NCBI GenBank assembly: GCA_017860335.1
Contig: JAFNAU010000081.1
Coordinates: forward strand, 1 to 11,729
Source: Bacteroidota bacterium
GTDB taxonomy: Bacteria > Bacteroidota > Bacteroidia > Bacteroidales > Paludibacteraceae
DNA length: 11,729 nt
Direction: 5' to 3'
A program made the translations under genes and the position numbers. Under the pieces are notes generated by a model that saw only the letters and a list, made by a program, of their open reading frames with translations, ran no database searches and was not told where the DNA came from. This document shows, piece after piece, positions 1 to 7,057 of the stretch (positions are counted from its first letter, which is position 1; the number at the start of each line of letters is the position of its first letter).

Positions 1-44
1 AAAATGAATACTTCAATGGTAAATTATCTGTGCAAGAAGATGTC

Positions 45-204
45 AGGGCTAACGCCCCTCCGGTTTTCTTGGTCATCCTGTTTTCTACTAAGAAAACAGG
101 ACTAACGTCCCTAAGAAGCCTTTTTTAATTTATTTCAAGCAGCGTAGCTGTGTCATCTTTGTAGAAAATCATTATCCTATATACCATTGAGGGACGTTAG
201 CCCT
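45..204. repeat. Three copies of a 15-bp palindrome-like repeat
   Basis: The copies are AGGGCTAACGCCCCT at 45-59 (+), AGGACTAACGTCCCT at 98-112 (+), and AGGGCTAACGTCCCT read on the minus strand at 190-204. The outer two copies match over 18 bases (43-60 against the reverse complement of 189-206) with one mismatch. Each unit is a quasi-palindrome in which AGGG pairs with YCCCT around TAACG. This arrangement resembles REP-like intergenic repeats. That assignment is inference, and I see no REP-associated transposase gene in the window. Confidence 0.65.
76..101. repeat. Strong hairpin downstream of the leu operon
   Basis: TCCTGTTTTCT (76-86) pairs perfectly with AGAAAACAGGA (91-101) around a four-base loop. 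An alternative arm, GTTTTCTT at 63-70, could also pair with 90-97. It lies about 217 bases past the leuB stop on the transcribed strand and abuts the middle copy of the 15-bp repeat. There is no T-run on either side, so it is not a standard intrinsic terminator. It could stabilise the 3' end of the leu mRNA, which is inference. Confidence 0.6.
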
Positions 205-317
205 GATATCTACAAACAACCTGACATGGATAGAAATATGATTTTCTATAATTGTTTTCACAAAGAATCCAGTAGAACCGAAAATATAAATATGCAGGTG
301 TATTCCTTAACAAAACG

Positions 318-1391
318 CTACTTTTCCCTTATCCATTTTGCAACCCACTCTCCTACCTCACTGGTAGAATACGCTTTTCCTCCTTCGGAAATGTCTTCGG
401 TAACAATTCCGGCATCTATGCTGGCTGTTACGGCTTCGCGGATAATTGCGCCCTCTTTCATCATTCCGAATGCATACTCAAACATCAGCGCAGCCGAAAG
501 AATAGTGGCGAGCGGATTGGCTATGTTTTTACCGGCTGCTTGCGGATAGGAACCATGTATCGGTTCAAATACCGAAGTGTGTAATCCGATGGAAGCTGAC
601 GGAAGCATTCCCAGTGAACCCGTGATAACGGAAGCTTCGTCAGTGAGGATATCTCCGAAAAGATTTTCGGTAACCAGCACATCGAAACTTTTGGGCCACT
701 GGATGATACGCATGGCAGCATTGTCCACAAACATATATTCTGTTTCAATATCCGGATATTGCGGAGCAATTTCTTGGGCAATCTGTCTCCATAGACGTGA
801 TGTTGCAATAACGTTTGCTTTATCCACAACGGTCACTTTTTTACGACGCTGACCGGCATATTTGTAGGCAAGATGCAGGATACGTTCAATTTCCTCACGG
901 GTATATACACAAGTGTCGTAAGCTGTGTTTCCATCCTCGCTGCGTCCCTGCGGACGACCGAAGTACATGCCCCCTGTCAGTTCGCGGATACACATGAAGT
1001 CAGCATCTTCCACCAGATCGGCACGCAGAGGTGATTTATGAATTAATGACGGGAATGTTGTAACCGGACGGATATTTGCATACAACCCGAGTGTTTTACG
1101 CATGCGTAGCAATCCCTGTTCAGGACGAACTTTTGCATTCGGATCATTGTCGTATTTGGGCGAACCTATTGCCCCGAATAGTACCGCATCGGACTGCATG
1201 CAGAGTTCGTGGGTTGCTGCCGGATAAGGATCTCCGGTTTCGTCAATGGCACAGGCTCCGACTATACCATAGTTGTATTCCAGTTTATGCCCAAATTTAT
1301 CACATACGGTTTGAGTTACATCCAACGCTTGTTTGATGATTTCCGGTCCGATACCGTCGCCCGGAAGAACGGCTATTTTTAATGTCTTCAT
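318..1391 (-). CDS. leuB: 3-isopropylmalate dehydrogenase LeuB
   Basis: LeuB carries out the NAD-dependent oxidative decarboxylation of 3-isopropylmalate to 2-oxoisocaproate, the last leucine-specific step before transamination, in the cytoplasm. The 357-residue length is normal for the family. Visible signatures are the N-terminal LPGDGIGPE (9-17), substrate-contacting arginines at R98, R108 and R136, the tyrosine of GMYFGRP (Y143), catalytic K191 in VDKANV, and acidic metal ligands at D223, D247 and D251 within VDNAAM and NLFGDILTDEAS. The NAD-binding segment HGSYPQAAGKNIANP starts at 279. The gene is last in the operon, 135 bases after the second synthase gene, and no promoter matching TAnnTTTG is obvious in that spacer. 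If the upstream synthase makes citramalate, LeuB could also process 3-methylmalate toward 2-oxobutyrate for isoleucine. That role is inference. Confidence 0.97.
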   Translation of the reverse strand: MKTLKIAVLPGDGIGPEIIKQALDVTQTVCDKFGHKLEYNYGIVGACAIDETGDPYPAATHELCMQSDAVLFGAIGSPKYDNDPNAKVRPEQGLLRMRKTLGLYANIRPVTTFPSLIHKSPLRADLVEDADFMCIRELTGGMYFGRPQGRSEDGNTAYDTCVYTREEIERILHLAYKYAGQRRKKVTVVDKANVIATSRLWRQIAQEIAPQYPDIETEYMFVDNAAMRIIQWPKSFDVLVTENLFGDILTDEASVITGSLGMLPSASIGLHTSVFEPIHGSYPQAAGKNIANPLATILSAALMFEYAFGMMKEGAIIREAVTASIDAGIVTEDISEGGKAYSTSEVGEWVAKWIREK

Positions 1392-1430
1392 AAATCTAAT
1401 TTACACAAATTAAAACGAATTTCTCGAATT
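1392..1430. repeat. Degenerate decamer array before leuB
   Basis: On the plus strand the units are aaatctaatt, tacacaaatt, aaaacgaatt and tctcgaatt, each ending in aatt at intervals of 9-10 bases. The array touches the leuB start codon directly. Read on the minus strand the consensus is roughly AATTYGTKTW. From memory it resembles the AATTCGTGTA-type arrays common between genes in Bacteroidota, but I cannot check this here. It lies in the 5' region where leuB translation must begin. Confidence 0.5.
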
Positions 1431-1498
1431 AATTAAAATTTAAAATTTTGTATTTTATATCAATGATAAAAGTAATCTTATTCGTACTACCACAATTT

Positions 1499-1512
1499 CC
1501 CCTTTTAGGGGG
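1499..1512. repeat. Short GC palindrome in the cimA-like/leuB spacer
   Basis: CCCCTTTTAGGGGG can form a short GC stem in an otherwise AT-rich spacer, 15 bases after the stop of the upstream synthase gene. On the transcribed strand it reads CCCCCTAAAAGGGG and is not followed by a T-run, so it is unlikely to end transcription. It could be a 3'-end stabilising hairpin or part of a dispersed intergenic element. Its function is unknown. Confidence 0.45.
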
Positions 1513-1526
1513 AGGTAGGTGGCATT

Positions 1527-3071
1527 TTATGGCAATTCCATATAATTAATTGTCGGGATATTGCCACTCTCGATGAGGTTAAGCATTTTCATGGTTGCTT
1601 TGATGGCTGCAACGGTCTGGTCAATATCGAGCCCGCGTGTTTTAAATGTTTTACCTTCAAATTTCCATGTAATAATTGTTTGAACAAACGCGTCGGTTTG
1701 CCCTCCCGGAGGTATTACCACTACATAGTCGACAAGTTCAGGCGTGGGTTTGTTCAGACGCTTATAAATCTTGTACATTGCCTTGGAGAATGCATGATAT
1801 TGTCCGTCACCGGCAGCGGATTGTTCGTAAACCTCGTCTCTGATCGATATTTTCACATTGGCTGTGGGTCTCAATCCGTCAGTAAGCGTAAGTGAATAGT
1901 TGAGCATTTGAATGTCCTGCTTTTCAATATCGTTTTGCAATATATCCGAAATAATATAAGGCAGTTCATCAGTACTTACCAGTTCTTTTTTATCGCCCAG
2001 TTCGATAATCCTTTCGGTCACTTTTTTCATGCTTTCATCATCGAGTTCGATGCCCAGCAGTTCCAGATTTTTGAGGATATTCGCTTTTCCGGATGTTTTT
2101 CCCAACGCGTATGCTCTGGTTCGTCCAAAACGTTCGGGCATCAGATCGTTGAAATACAGGTTATTTTTCTTATCACCATCGGCATGAATCCCGGCTACCT
2201 GCGTAAATACATTGTCTCCGATAACCGGCTTATTGTTGGGAATTCGAATACCCGAATAACTTTCGACAACTTTACTCACATGAAAAACACTGGTTTCTTT
2301 CACGTTGGTTTGAAGTTTCAGATGATCGTGGATCAGAGCAATTACACTTGTTAGCGGTGCATTTCCGGCACGTTCACCCAAACCGTTCACAGTAACATGA
2401 ACTCCTTTCACTCCGGCTTTGACAGCTTCAAACACATTTGCAACAGCCATGTCATAATCGTTGTGAGCGTGAAAGTCAAAATGAAGGTTGGGGTACCGAC
2501 TGATCATTCGCTTGCAAAAATCACTCGTTTCGTCGGGATTTAGGACACCGAGCGTATCGGGCAGCATAAAACGCATAATCGGCTGATGTTGCAGTTCATC
2601 TACCATCTGGTAAACATAGTCTTCCGATTCACGCATACCATTCGACCAGTCTTCGAGGTAAATATTGACTTTAATTCCCATTTTTACGGCATCGGCGATC
2701 ACAGCTTTGATATCTGTCAGATGTTCTTCCACCGTTTTGCGAAGCTGGTGTTTACAATGTTTCAGTGAACCTTTGCAAAGCAGGTTTACAACCCGGCAGC
2801 CTGCATTCGATATCCAGTTAAGTGAAGCTGTTCCATCCACAAATCCAAGCACTTCCACCCGATCCAGATGTCCGTGAGCCTGCGCCCATTGTGCAATTTT
2901 TTTCACCGACTGAAATTCGCCTTCTGACACGCGTGCCGACGCCACCTCAATACGATCAACGCCCAGTTCTTCGAGCAACAGGCGGGCAATACTGACTTTT
3001 TCCTGAGCTGCAAATGAAACTCCTGATGTCTGCTCACCATCCCGTAGCGTGGTATCCATTATTTCTATCAT
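1527..3071 (-). CDS. Second 2-isopropylmalate/citramalate synthase-family protein
   Basis: This 514-residue acyl-CoA/2-oxoacid condensing enzyme belongs to the HMGL-like family. It shows MDTTLRDGEQ (5-14), the metal-binding HAHND (H201, H203), GLGERAGNAPL (230-240) and AGIHADGD (293-300). A C-terminal region of the LeuA allosteric-domain type follows, from about residue 390, including GDGQYHAFSKA and GLDIDQTVAAIKA. Its DTTLRDGEQTSGVSF start and FDFHAHNDYDMAVAN segment clearly differ from the leuA product in the same operon. It is therefore a distinct paralogue rather than a recent copy. Its position between leuD and leuB suggests a substrate that LeuCD and LeuB can also process. The best guess is (R)-citramalate synthase (pyruvate plus acetyl-CoA) for isoleucine, but a second isopropylmalate synthase remains possible, and sequence alone cannot settle the substrate. 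It starts 68 bases after leuD. Confidence 0.85.
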   Translation of the reverse strand: MIEIMDTTLRDGEQTSGVSFAAQEKVSIARLLLEELGVDRIEVASARVSEGEFQSVKKIAQWAQAHGHLDRVEVLGFVDGTASLNWISNAGCRVVNLLCKGSLKHCKHQLRKTVEEHLTDIKAVIADAVKMGIKVNIYLEDWSNGMRESEDYVYQMVDELQHQPIMRFMLPDTLGVLNPDETSDFCKRMISRYPNLHFDFHAHNDYDMAVANVFEAVKAGVKGVHVTVNGLGERAGNAPLTSVIALIHDHLKLQTNVKETSVFHVSKVVESYSGIRIPNNKPVIGDNVFTQVAGIHADGDKKNNLYFNDLMPERFGRTRAYALGKTSGKANILKNLELLGIELDDESMKKVTERIIELGDKKELVSTDELPYIISDILQNDIEKQDIQMLNYSLTLTDGLRPTANVKISIRDEVYEQSAAGDGQYHAFSKAMYKIYKRLNKPTPELVDYVVVIPPGGQTDAFVQTIITWKFEGKTFKTRGLDIDQTVAAIKATMKMLNLIESGNIPTINYMELP

Positions 3072-3075
3072 AATT

Positions 3076-3142
3076 CAAATGTGGCAATGAGTCAATATAC
3101 CAATATGCCAGTCAATTAGCACATTGGCACATCGGCATATTA
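3076..3142. repeat. Head-to-head inverted octamer array
   Basis: The spacer between leuD and the second synthase is built almost wholly of octamers. Four units run in one direction at 3076-3107 (caaatgtg, gcaatgag, tcaatata, ccaatatg). After four bases, units in the opposite direction run at 3112-3142 (tcaattag, cacattgg, cacatcgg, catatta). The last one covers the leuD stop codon. AATATGCC (3102-3109) and GGCATATT (3134-3141) are exact reverse complements, so the leu mRNA could fold a hairpin here. The forward units match those in the leuC-leuD spacer. Confidence 0.7.
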
Positions 3143-3724
3143 TTTATTTTTTTCGTACGCTTCAATCAAATCCTTCTTACTTAGCAGATAATCAATATCA
3201 TCAAGGCCTTTTAACAGGCATTCTTTTTTGTAAGAATTAATTTCAAATGTTTCGGATTTTCCCGTCGCATTATTGGTAATTTTCTGCTCTTCGAGATTTA
3301 CTGTCAGTGTGTTACCGGGATTTGCATCCACCGCTTCAAAAATTTCAGCCAGAAAACCCGGTGAAACAACAACCGGCAAAATTCCGTTATTCAGAGCATT
3401 GTTGCGGAATATATCTGCAAAAAAGCTTGATACAACTACTTTGAAACCATATCCTGCAACAGCCCAGGCTGCATGTTCGCGACTGGAACCCGAACCGAAG
3501 TTTTTTCCGGCAACGAGGATTTCACCCGAGTATTTAGGATTGTTGAGTACAAAATCCTGCTTCGGACTTCCATCCTTATTATATCGCCAGTCGGCAAACA
3601 GATTATCACCGAAACCGTTTTTATCTGTCGCTTTCAGGAAGCGGGCCGGTATTATCTGGTCAGTGTCCACATTCTCAATTGGAAGCGGAACTACGCTGCT
3701 TATTATTGTTTTGAATTTTTCCAT
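3140..3724 (-). CDS. leuD: 3-isopropylmalate dehydratase small subunit LeuD
   Basis: LeuD is the swivelling small subunit that pairs with LeuC to isomerise 2-isopropylmalate to 3-isopropylmalate through a dehydration/rehydration step. The 194 residues match the bacterial LeuD size. Visible motifs are NVDTDQIIPARFL (18-30), the substrate-side loop AGKNFGSGSSREHAAWA (72-88), and ADIFRNNALNNGILPV (103-118). The C-terminal LKGLDDIDYLL stretch is also typical. The start gives MEKFKTI, which places the DTDQIIPARFL motif at the expected distance from the N-terminus. The gene lies 122 bases after leuC and 68 bases before the second synthase gene. Both spacers are filled with octamer repeats, and its stop codon is part of the last octamer unit. 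Confidence 0.97.
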   Translation of the reverse strand: MEKFKTIISSVVPLPIENVDTDQIIPARFLKATDKNGFGDNLFADWRYNKDGSPKQDFVLNNPKYSGEILVAGKNFGSGSSREHAAWAVAGYGFKVVVSSFFADIFRNNALNNGILPVVVSPGFLAEIFEAVDANPGNTLTVNLEEQKITNNATGKSETFEINSYKKECLLKGLDDIDYLLSKKDLIEAYEKNK

Positions 3725-3746
3725 TTTATTTTTATGTACTAATTTA

Positions 3747-3786
3747 CAAATGTGCTAATGTGTCAATATGCTAATGTGCCAATATG
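3747..3786. repeat. Five tandem octamers in the leuC-leuD spacer
   Basis: Five head-to-tail units occur: caaatgtg, ctaatgtg, tcaatatg, ctaatgtg and ccaatatg. The minus-strand consensus is CAYATTRR. A sixth, weaker unit (tcattacg) follows. The array sits 22 bases upstream of the leuD start codon on the transcribed strand. The same unit type occurs, partly inverted, in the next spacer downstream. An eight-base period is not codon-compatible, so the array is not hidden coding sequence. Confidence 0.75.
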
Positions 3787-3846
3787 TCATTACGACAATG
3801 AATTGACAATTGAAGTTATTTGTTTTTAGCTGAATTAATTATACTG

Positions 3847-5274
3847 TTAATGATACGTTGTATTATCGACTATTCGATTTCCTGTTGGTTGTAATTTATT
3901 CATTCCTAAAACTGCGGCTGCAGCAGCAACTAGCGGACCTGCAAGAATAGTGCGTGCACCGGGTCCCTGACGTCCTTCAAAATTACGGTTCGAAGTGGAA
4001 ACAGCATATTTACCTGCCGGAACTTTATCGTCGTTCATGGCCAGACAAGCTGAACAACCGGGTTGACGAAGCTGAAATCCAGCTTCGGTAAGAATTTCAT
4101 ACAATCCTTCCTCACGGATTTGTTTTTCAACCTGCCAGCTTCCCGGCACAAGCCATGCTGTAATATTGTCCGCTTTTTTCTTCCCTTTCACATAGTTGGC
4201 AAAAATGCGAAAATCTTCAATACGTCCGTTGGTACAACTTCCCAGAAAAACATAATCCACCGGTTTGTCCAGCATTTTTTCTCCCGGCTTGAAGCCCATA
4301 TAGTCAAGTGATTTCATATAAGATATACGTCCGGCTTCATCAATTTCATCCAAAGTCGGAATTGTACCGCTGATACCCATGCCCATTCCCGGATTGGTTC
4401 CATAAGTTACCATAGGCTCTATTTCAGAAGCATCAAATACCAGTTCACTGTCAAATACCGCATCATCATCCGTCTTCAACGTTTTCCAGAATTCCATTTT
4501 TTTATCCCATTCCTCCCCTTTGGGAGCAAATTCACGGTCTTTCACATAGTTGAAGGTAGTTTCGTCAGGTGCAATCAGTCCGCCACGTGCACCCATTTCG
4601 ATAGATAAGTTGCATACTGTCATTCGTTCTTCCATGCTCAGATTACGGATGGCTTCTCCCGCGTATTCCACAAAATAGCCCGTAGCACCACCTGTGGTAA
4701 GTTTTGAAATCATATACAGCGCGAGATCCTTGGCCAGTACATTTTTTTCCAACTTTCCGCTAAAAGTGATGCGCATTGTTTTCGGACGGTTTTGAAGAAT
4801 GCATTGTGTGGCAAGTACCATTTCCACTTCGCTGGTGCCAATGCCAAAAGCGATTGTACCAAAAGCTCCGTGAGTAGAAGTGTGACTGTCGCCGCATACA
4901 ATCGTCATTCCCGGCTGTGTAAAACCATTCTCAGGTCCGATAATGTGAACTACCCCGTTTTTTTCATGTCCAAGCGGATAAAACAGCGGCATATTGAATT
5001 CGGCAGCATTTCGTGCAAATGTATCCAGCTGATTTCTTGATATCGGGTCCTTTACGGGTTGATCCTGATTAATAGTGGGTGTATTATGGTCGGCAGTCAT
5101 GGTGGTTTTCTCGGGTCTGAAAACTTTCAATTCCCTTGCCCTTAATCCGTTGAATGCCTGAGGACTTGTAACCTCGTGACAAAAATGACGGTCGATGTAT
5201 AATTGTGTCGGCCCGTTAGCTACTTCGGATACCACATGAGCATCCCATATTTTATCAAATAATGTTTTCTTCAT
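3847..5274 (-). CDS. leuC: 3-isopropylmalate dehydratase large subunit LeuC
   Basis: LeuC is the [4Fe-4S]-containing, aconitase-fold large subunit of isopropylmalate isomerase and acts with LeuD in the cytoplasm. The 475-residue length is close to the usual 465-470. The three cluster-ligand cysteines are visible as C347 in FLGSCTNGR and C407/C410 in PGCSACLAMN. Other family signatures are TADHNTPT (60-67), GDSHTSTHGAFG (128-139), GGATGYFVEYAG (195-206) and TSNRNFEGRQGPGARTIL (427-444). It begins 115 bases after leuA. That spacer is AT-rich and has no octamer array or obvious promoter. The complete cysteine set and motifs indicate a functional enzyme. Confidence 0.97.
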   Translation of the reverse strand: MKKTLFDKIWDAHVVSEVANGPTQLYIDRHFCHEVTSPQAFNGLRARELKVFRPEKTTMTADHNTPTINQDQPVKDPISRNQLDTFARNAAEFNMPLFYPLGHEKNGVVHIIGPENGFTQPGMTIVCGDSHTSTHGAFGTIAFGIGTSEVEMVLATQCILQNRPKTMRITFSGKLEKNVLAKDLALYMISKLTTGGATGYFVEYAGEAIRNLSMEERMTVCNLSIEMGARGGLIAPDETTFNYVKDREFAPKGEEWDKKMEFWKTLKTDDDAVFDSELVFDASEIEPMVTYGTNPGMGMGISGTIPTLDEIDEAGRISYMKSLDYMGFKPGEKMLDKPVDYVFLGSCTNGRIEDFRIFANYVKGKKKADNITAWLVPGSWQVEKQIREEGLYEILTEAGFQLRQPGCSACLAMNDDKVPAGKYAVSTSNRNFEGRQGPGARTILAGPLVAAAAAVLGMNKLQPTGNRIVDNTTYH

Positions 5275-5389
5275 ATTGAATTCTGTTGTTGGTTCATTTT
5301 AATTTTCCGATACCGGATGTGTCTGCTATTAATAATTAATAACACACAATTGGTTAAAAGGTTGAACAATTCCGACCAACCCTTCTTTT

Positions 5390-6883
5390 TTATTTTACAA
5401 ATTTATTGATCGCATCAATATATGCTTCGACAGAAGCGGCAATGATGTCGGTATTAGCTCCAAATCCATAATAGATGCCACCCTGATGTTCCACCTGCAT
5501 GTGCACTTTACCCACATCGTCGCTGCCGCGGCTGATAGCCTGAATTGTAAATTCCTGCAAGGTCATATTACGTTTAATGATTTGTTTCAGCGCTTTGATG
5601 GCCGCATCCACAGGACCGTTTCCACTGGCGGCAGCTTCAAATTTTTCACCGGCAATAATCAATCCGAGACTTGCCACCGCTTTCACGCCAACACCCGAAG
5701 TTACCTGCAAATAATCAATCTTAATGCGTTTTTGTTCGGAACGTTCCATACCTGCCAGTACCAGCACATCATCATCGTTGATGTCTTTTTTGCGGTCAGC
5801 CAGTCTCAGAAATTCTTCATAAATACTATCCAGCTTGCCGTTTTCCACTTCCACACCCAGCACACTAAGCCTGTGTTTGAGTGCAGCGCGGCCACTTCTG
5901 GCTGTGAGTACGATTGAGTTTTCGTCAATTCCGACATCTTTCGGATCCATTATCTCGTAGCTTTCACGATTCTTGAGCACCCCGTCCTGATGAATACCCG
6001 ATGAGTGAGCAAATGCATTTCGTCCAACAATTGCTTTGTTAGGTTGCACAGGCATATTCATCAGGCTGGATACCAATCGGCTTATCGGATATATTTTCTG
6101 TGTATTAAGCTGAGTTTCTATTTCCAGTCCTTTGTGGCATTTCAGTATCATGGCTATCTCTTCGAGCGAAGTATTTCCTGCCCGTTCGCCAATTCCATTG
6201 ATAGTTACTTCCACCTGACGGGCACCGTTCATTACTCCGGCCATGGTGTTGGCGGTTGCCATGCCGAGGTCGTTGTGGCAATGCGTGGAGATGATTGCAT
6301 TCTGAATTCCCTTTACATTCTCAAACAGGTATTTGATTTTATTTCCGTACTCCCAGGGCAGACAATACCCGGTTGTGTCAGGAATATTTACAACTGTAGC
6401 ACCGGCTTTGATCACAGCCTCGACCACGCGGGCAAGATACACCTTGTCTGTTCGTCCGGCATCTTCACAATAAAACTCCACATCTTCCACGTACTTTTTG
6501 GCATATTTTGTTGCTGCTATAGCCCGTTCAAGAATTTCGTCCTGAGTGGAATTGAATTTATATTTTATATGAAATTCCGAAGTTCCAAGACCGGTATGAA
6601 TACGCTTGCGTTTAGCAAATTTCAATGCTTCAGCAGCCACTTCAATATCTTTCTGTACACCGCGTGTCAGGGCACAAATAGTGGGCCAGGTAACAGCTTT
6701 GGAAATTTCGACCACCGAGTTGAAATCACCCGGGCTTGAAATGGGGAAACCGGCTTCAATCACATCCACTCCCAAAGCTTCCAGCGCTTTGGCAACCTGG
6801 ATTTTTTCTATTGTATTCAACTGGCAACCGGGAACCTGTTCACCGTCGCGCAGGGTTGTATCAAAAATAAATAATTTTTCCAT
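5390..6883 (-). CDS. leuA: 2-isopropylmalate synthase LeuA
   Basis: LeuA condenses acetyl-CoA with 2-oxoisovalerate to make 2-isopropylmalate, the committed step of leucine synthesis. The 497 residues show FDTTLRDGEQVPG (7-19), the metal-binding HCHND (H201, H203), GIGERAGNTSLEE (230-242) and AHSSGIHQDG (292-301). A C-terminal allosteric domain from about residue 385 ends with YYGFGANTDIIAASVEAY. A full regulatory domain implies feedback inhibition by leucine, which is a family property. The start is fixed by the MEKLFIFDTTLRDGEQ spacing. The gene is the first large one of the operon. Its start codon lies 13 bases after the T-run of a strong intrinsic terminator that follows a Leu/Ile-rich leader peptide, so expression is probably attenuation-controlled. 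No Shine-Dalgarno sequence is visible. Confidence 0.97.
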   Translation of the reverse strand: MEKLFIFDTTLRDGEQVPGCQLNTIEKIQVAKALEALGVDVIEAGFPISSPGDFNSVVEISKAVTWPTICALTRGVQKDIEVAAEALKFAKRKRIHTGLGTSEFHIKYKFNSTQDEILERAIAATKYAKKYVEDVEFYCEDAGRTDKVYLARVVEAVIKAGATVVNIPDTTGYCLPWEYGNKIKYLFENVKGIQNAIISTHCHNDLGMATANTMAGVMNGARQVEVTINGIGERAGNTSLEEIAMILKCHKGLEIETQLNTQKIYPISRLVSSLMNMPVQPNKAIVGRNAFAHSSGIHQDGVLKNRESYEIMDPKDVGIDENSIVLTARSGRAALKHRLSVLGVEVENGKLDSIYEEFLRLADRKKDINDDDVLVLAGMERSEQKRIKIDYLQVTSGVGVKAVASLGLIIAGEKFEAAASGNGPVDAAIKALKQIIKRNMTLQEFTIQAISRGSDDVGKVHMQVEHQGGIYYGFGANTDIIAASVEAYIDAINKFVK

Positions 6884-6896
6884 TGATTATTTTATT

Positions 6897-6931
6897 AAAA
6901 AAAGCCTTTCTCTTATGTGAGAAAGGCTTTT
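6897..6931 (-). terminator. Leader terminator (attenuator) before leuA
   Basis: On the transcribed strand AAAAGCCTTTCTC (6931-6919) pairs with GAGAAAGGCTTTT (6912-6900), a perfect 13-bp stem with a six-base loop that runs into seven T (6903-6897). It lies between the leader peptide and leuA, only 13 bases before the leuA start. A terminator there would silence the whole operon if it formed constantly, so it is best read as a conditional attenuator. A competing pairing of minus-strand 6970-6960 with 6927-6917 would break the 5' arm. Confidence 0.93.
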
Positions 6932-6966
6932 ATATTTCTTATTATTTAATTATATACACACCAAAC

Positions 6967-7047
6967 TCACTTCGTCTTATTTTGTAAGAGAATAATAATA
7001 CCGAGTAGTAGAATATGTATGTAATTTGTTATCATTGTTCTTTTCAT
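6967..7047 (-). CDS. Leu/Ile-rich leader peptide of the leu operon
   Basis: This is a 26-residue ORF from ATG at 7047 to TGA at 6969-6967. It begins MKRTMITNY. Leu is at positions 13-15 and 20-21 and Ile at 6, 10, 12 and 17-19, so 11 of 26 residues are Leu or Ile and none is Val. The ORF lies between a Bacteroidota-type promoter and the leuA terminator, the layout of a classical attenuation leader peptide. Starvation for charged Leu- or Ile-tRNA would stall the ribosome on these codons and favour an antiterminator, while completed translation would cover the stop region and let the terminator form. The mechanism is inferred from known attenuators, and the ORF and its composition are seen directly. 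It has a basic N-terminus and a hydrophobic middle, but the peptide itself probably has no function. Confidence 0.9.
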   Translation of the reverse strand: MKRTMITNYIHILLLGIIILLQNKTK

Positions 7048-7057
7048 TAAAACGATG

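Larger units (their letters stand above)
1..317. other. Gene-free tail downstream of leuB
   Basis: I see no convincing gene in this stretch. It follows the end of the leu operon and is AT-rich apart from repeat copies. It holds three copies of a 15-base palindrome-like motif, a strong 11-bp hairpin at 76-101, and an inverted pair of the 11-mer TAGAAAATCAT at 162-172 and 238-248. No hairpin followed by a clear T-run on the minus strand is visible, so the end of the leu transcript is not pinned down. Short open frames here run antisense into leuB and look like chance. Confidence 0.7.

Noticed and set aside
187..549. Plus-strand ORF of 120 codons over the leuB end
   Set aside because: More than half is antisense to leuB codons, and it starts inside a repeat copy. 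No domain is recognisable.
5275..5389. Possible promoter or hairpin in the leuA-leuC spacer
   Set aside because: Only short scattered inverted matches such as AATTG/CAATT and TTGGT/ACCAA are present, with no TAnnTTTG element or T-run.
6005..6739. Long plus-strand ORF of 244 codons opposite leuA
   Set aside because: It is fully antisense to conserved leuA motifs. Its Cys/His/Phe-rich composition is typical of a frame opposite a real gene.
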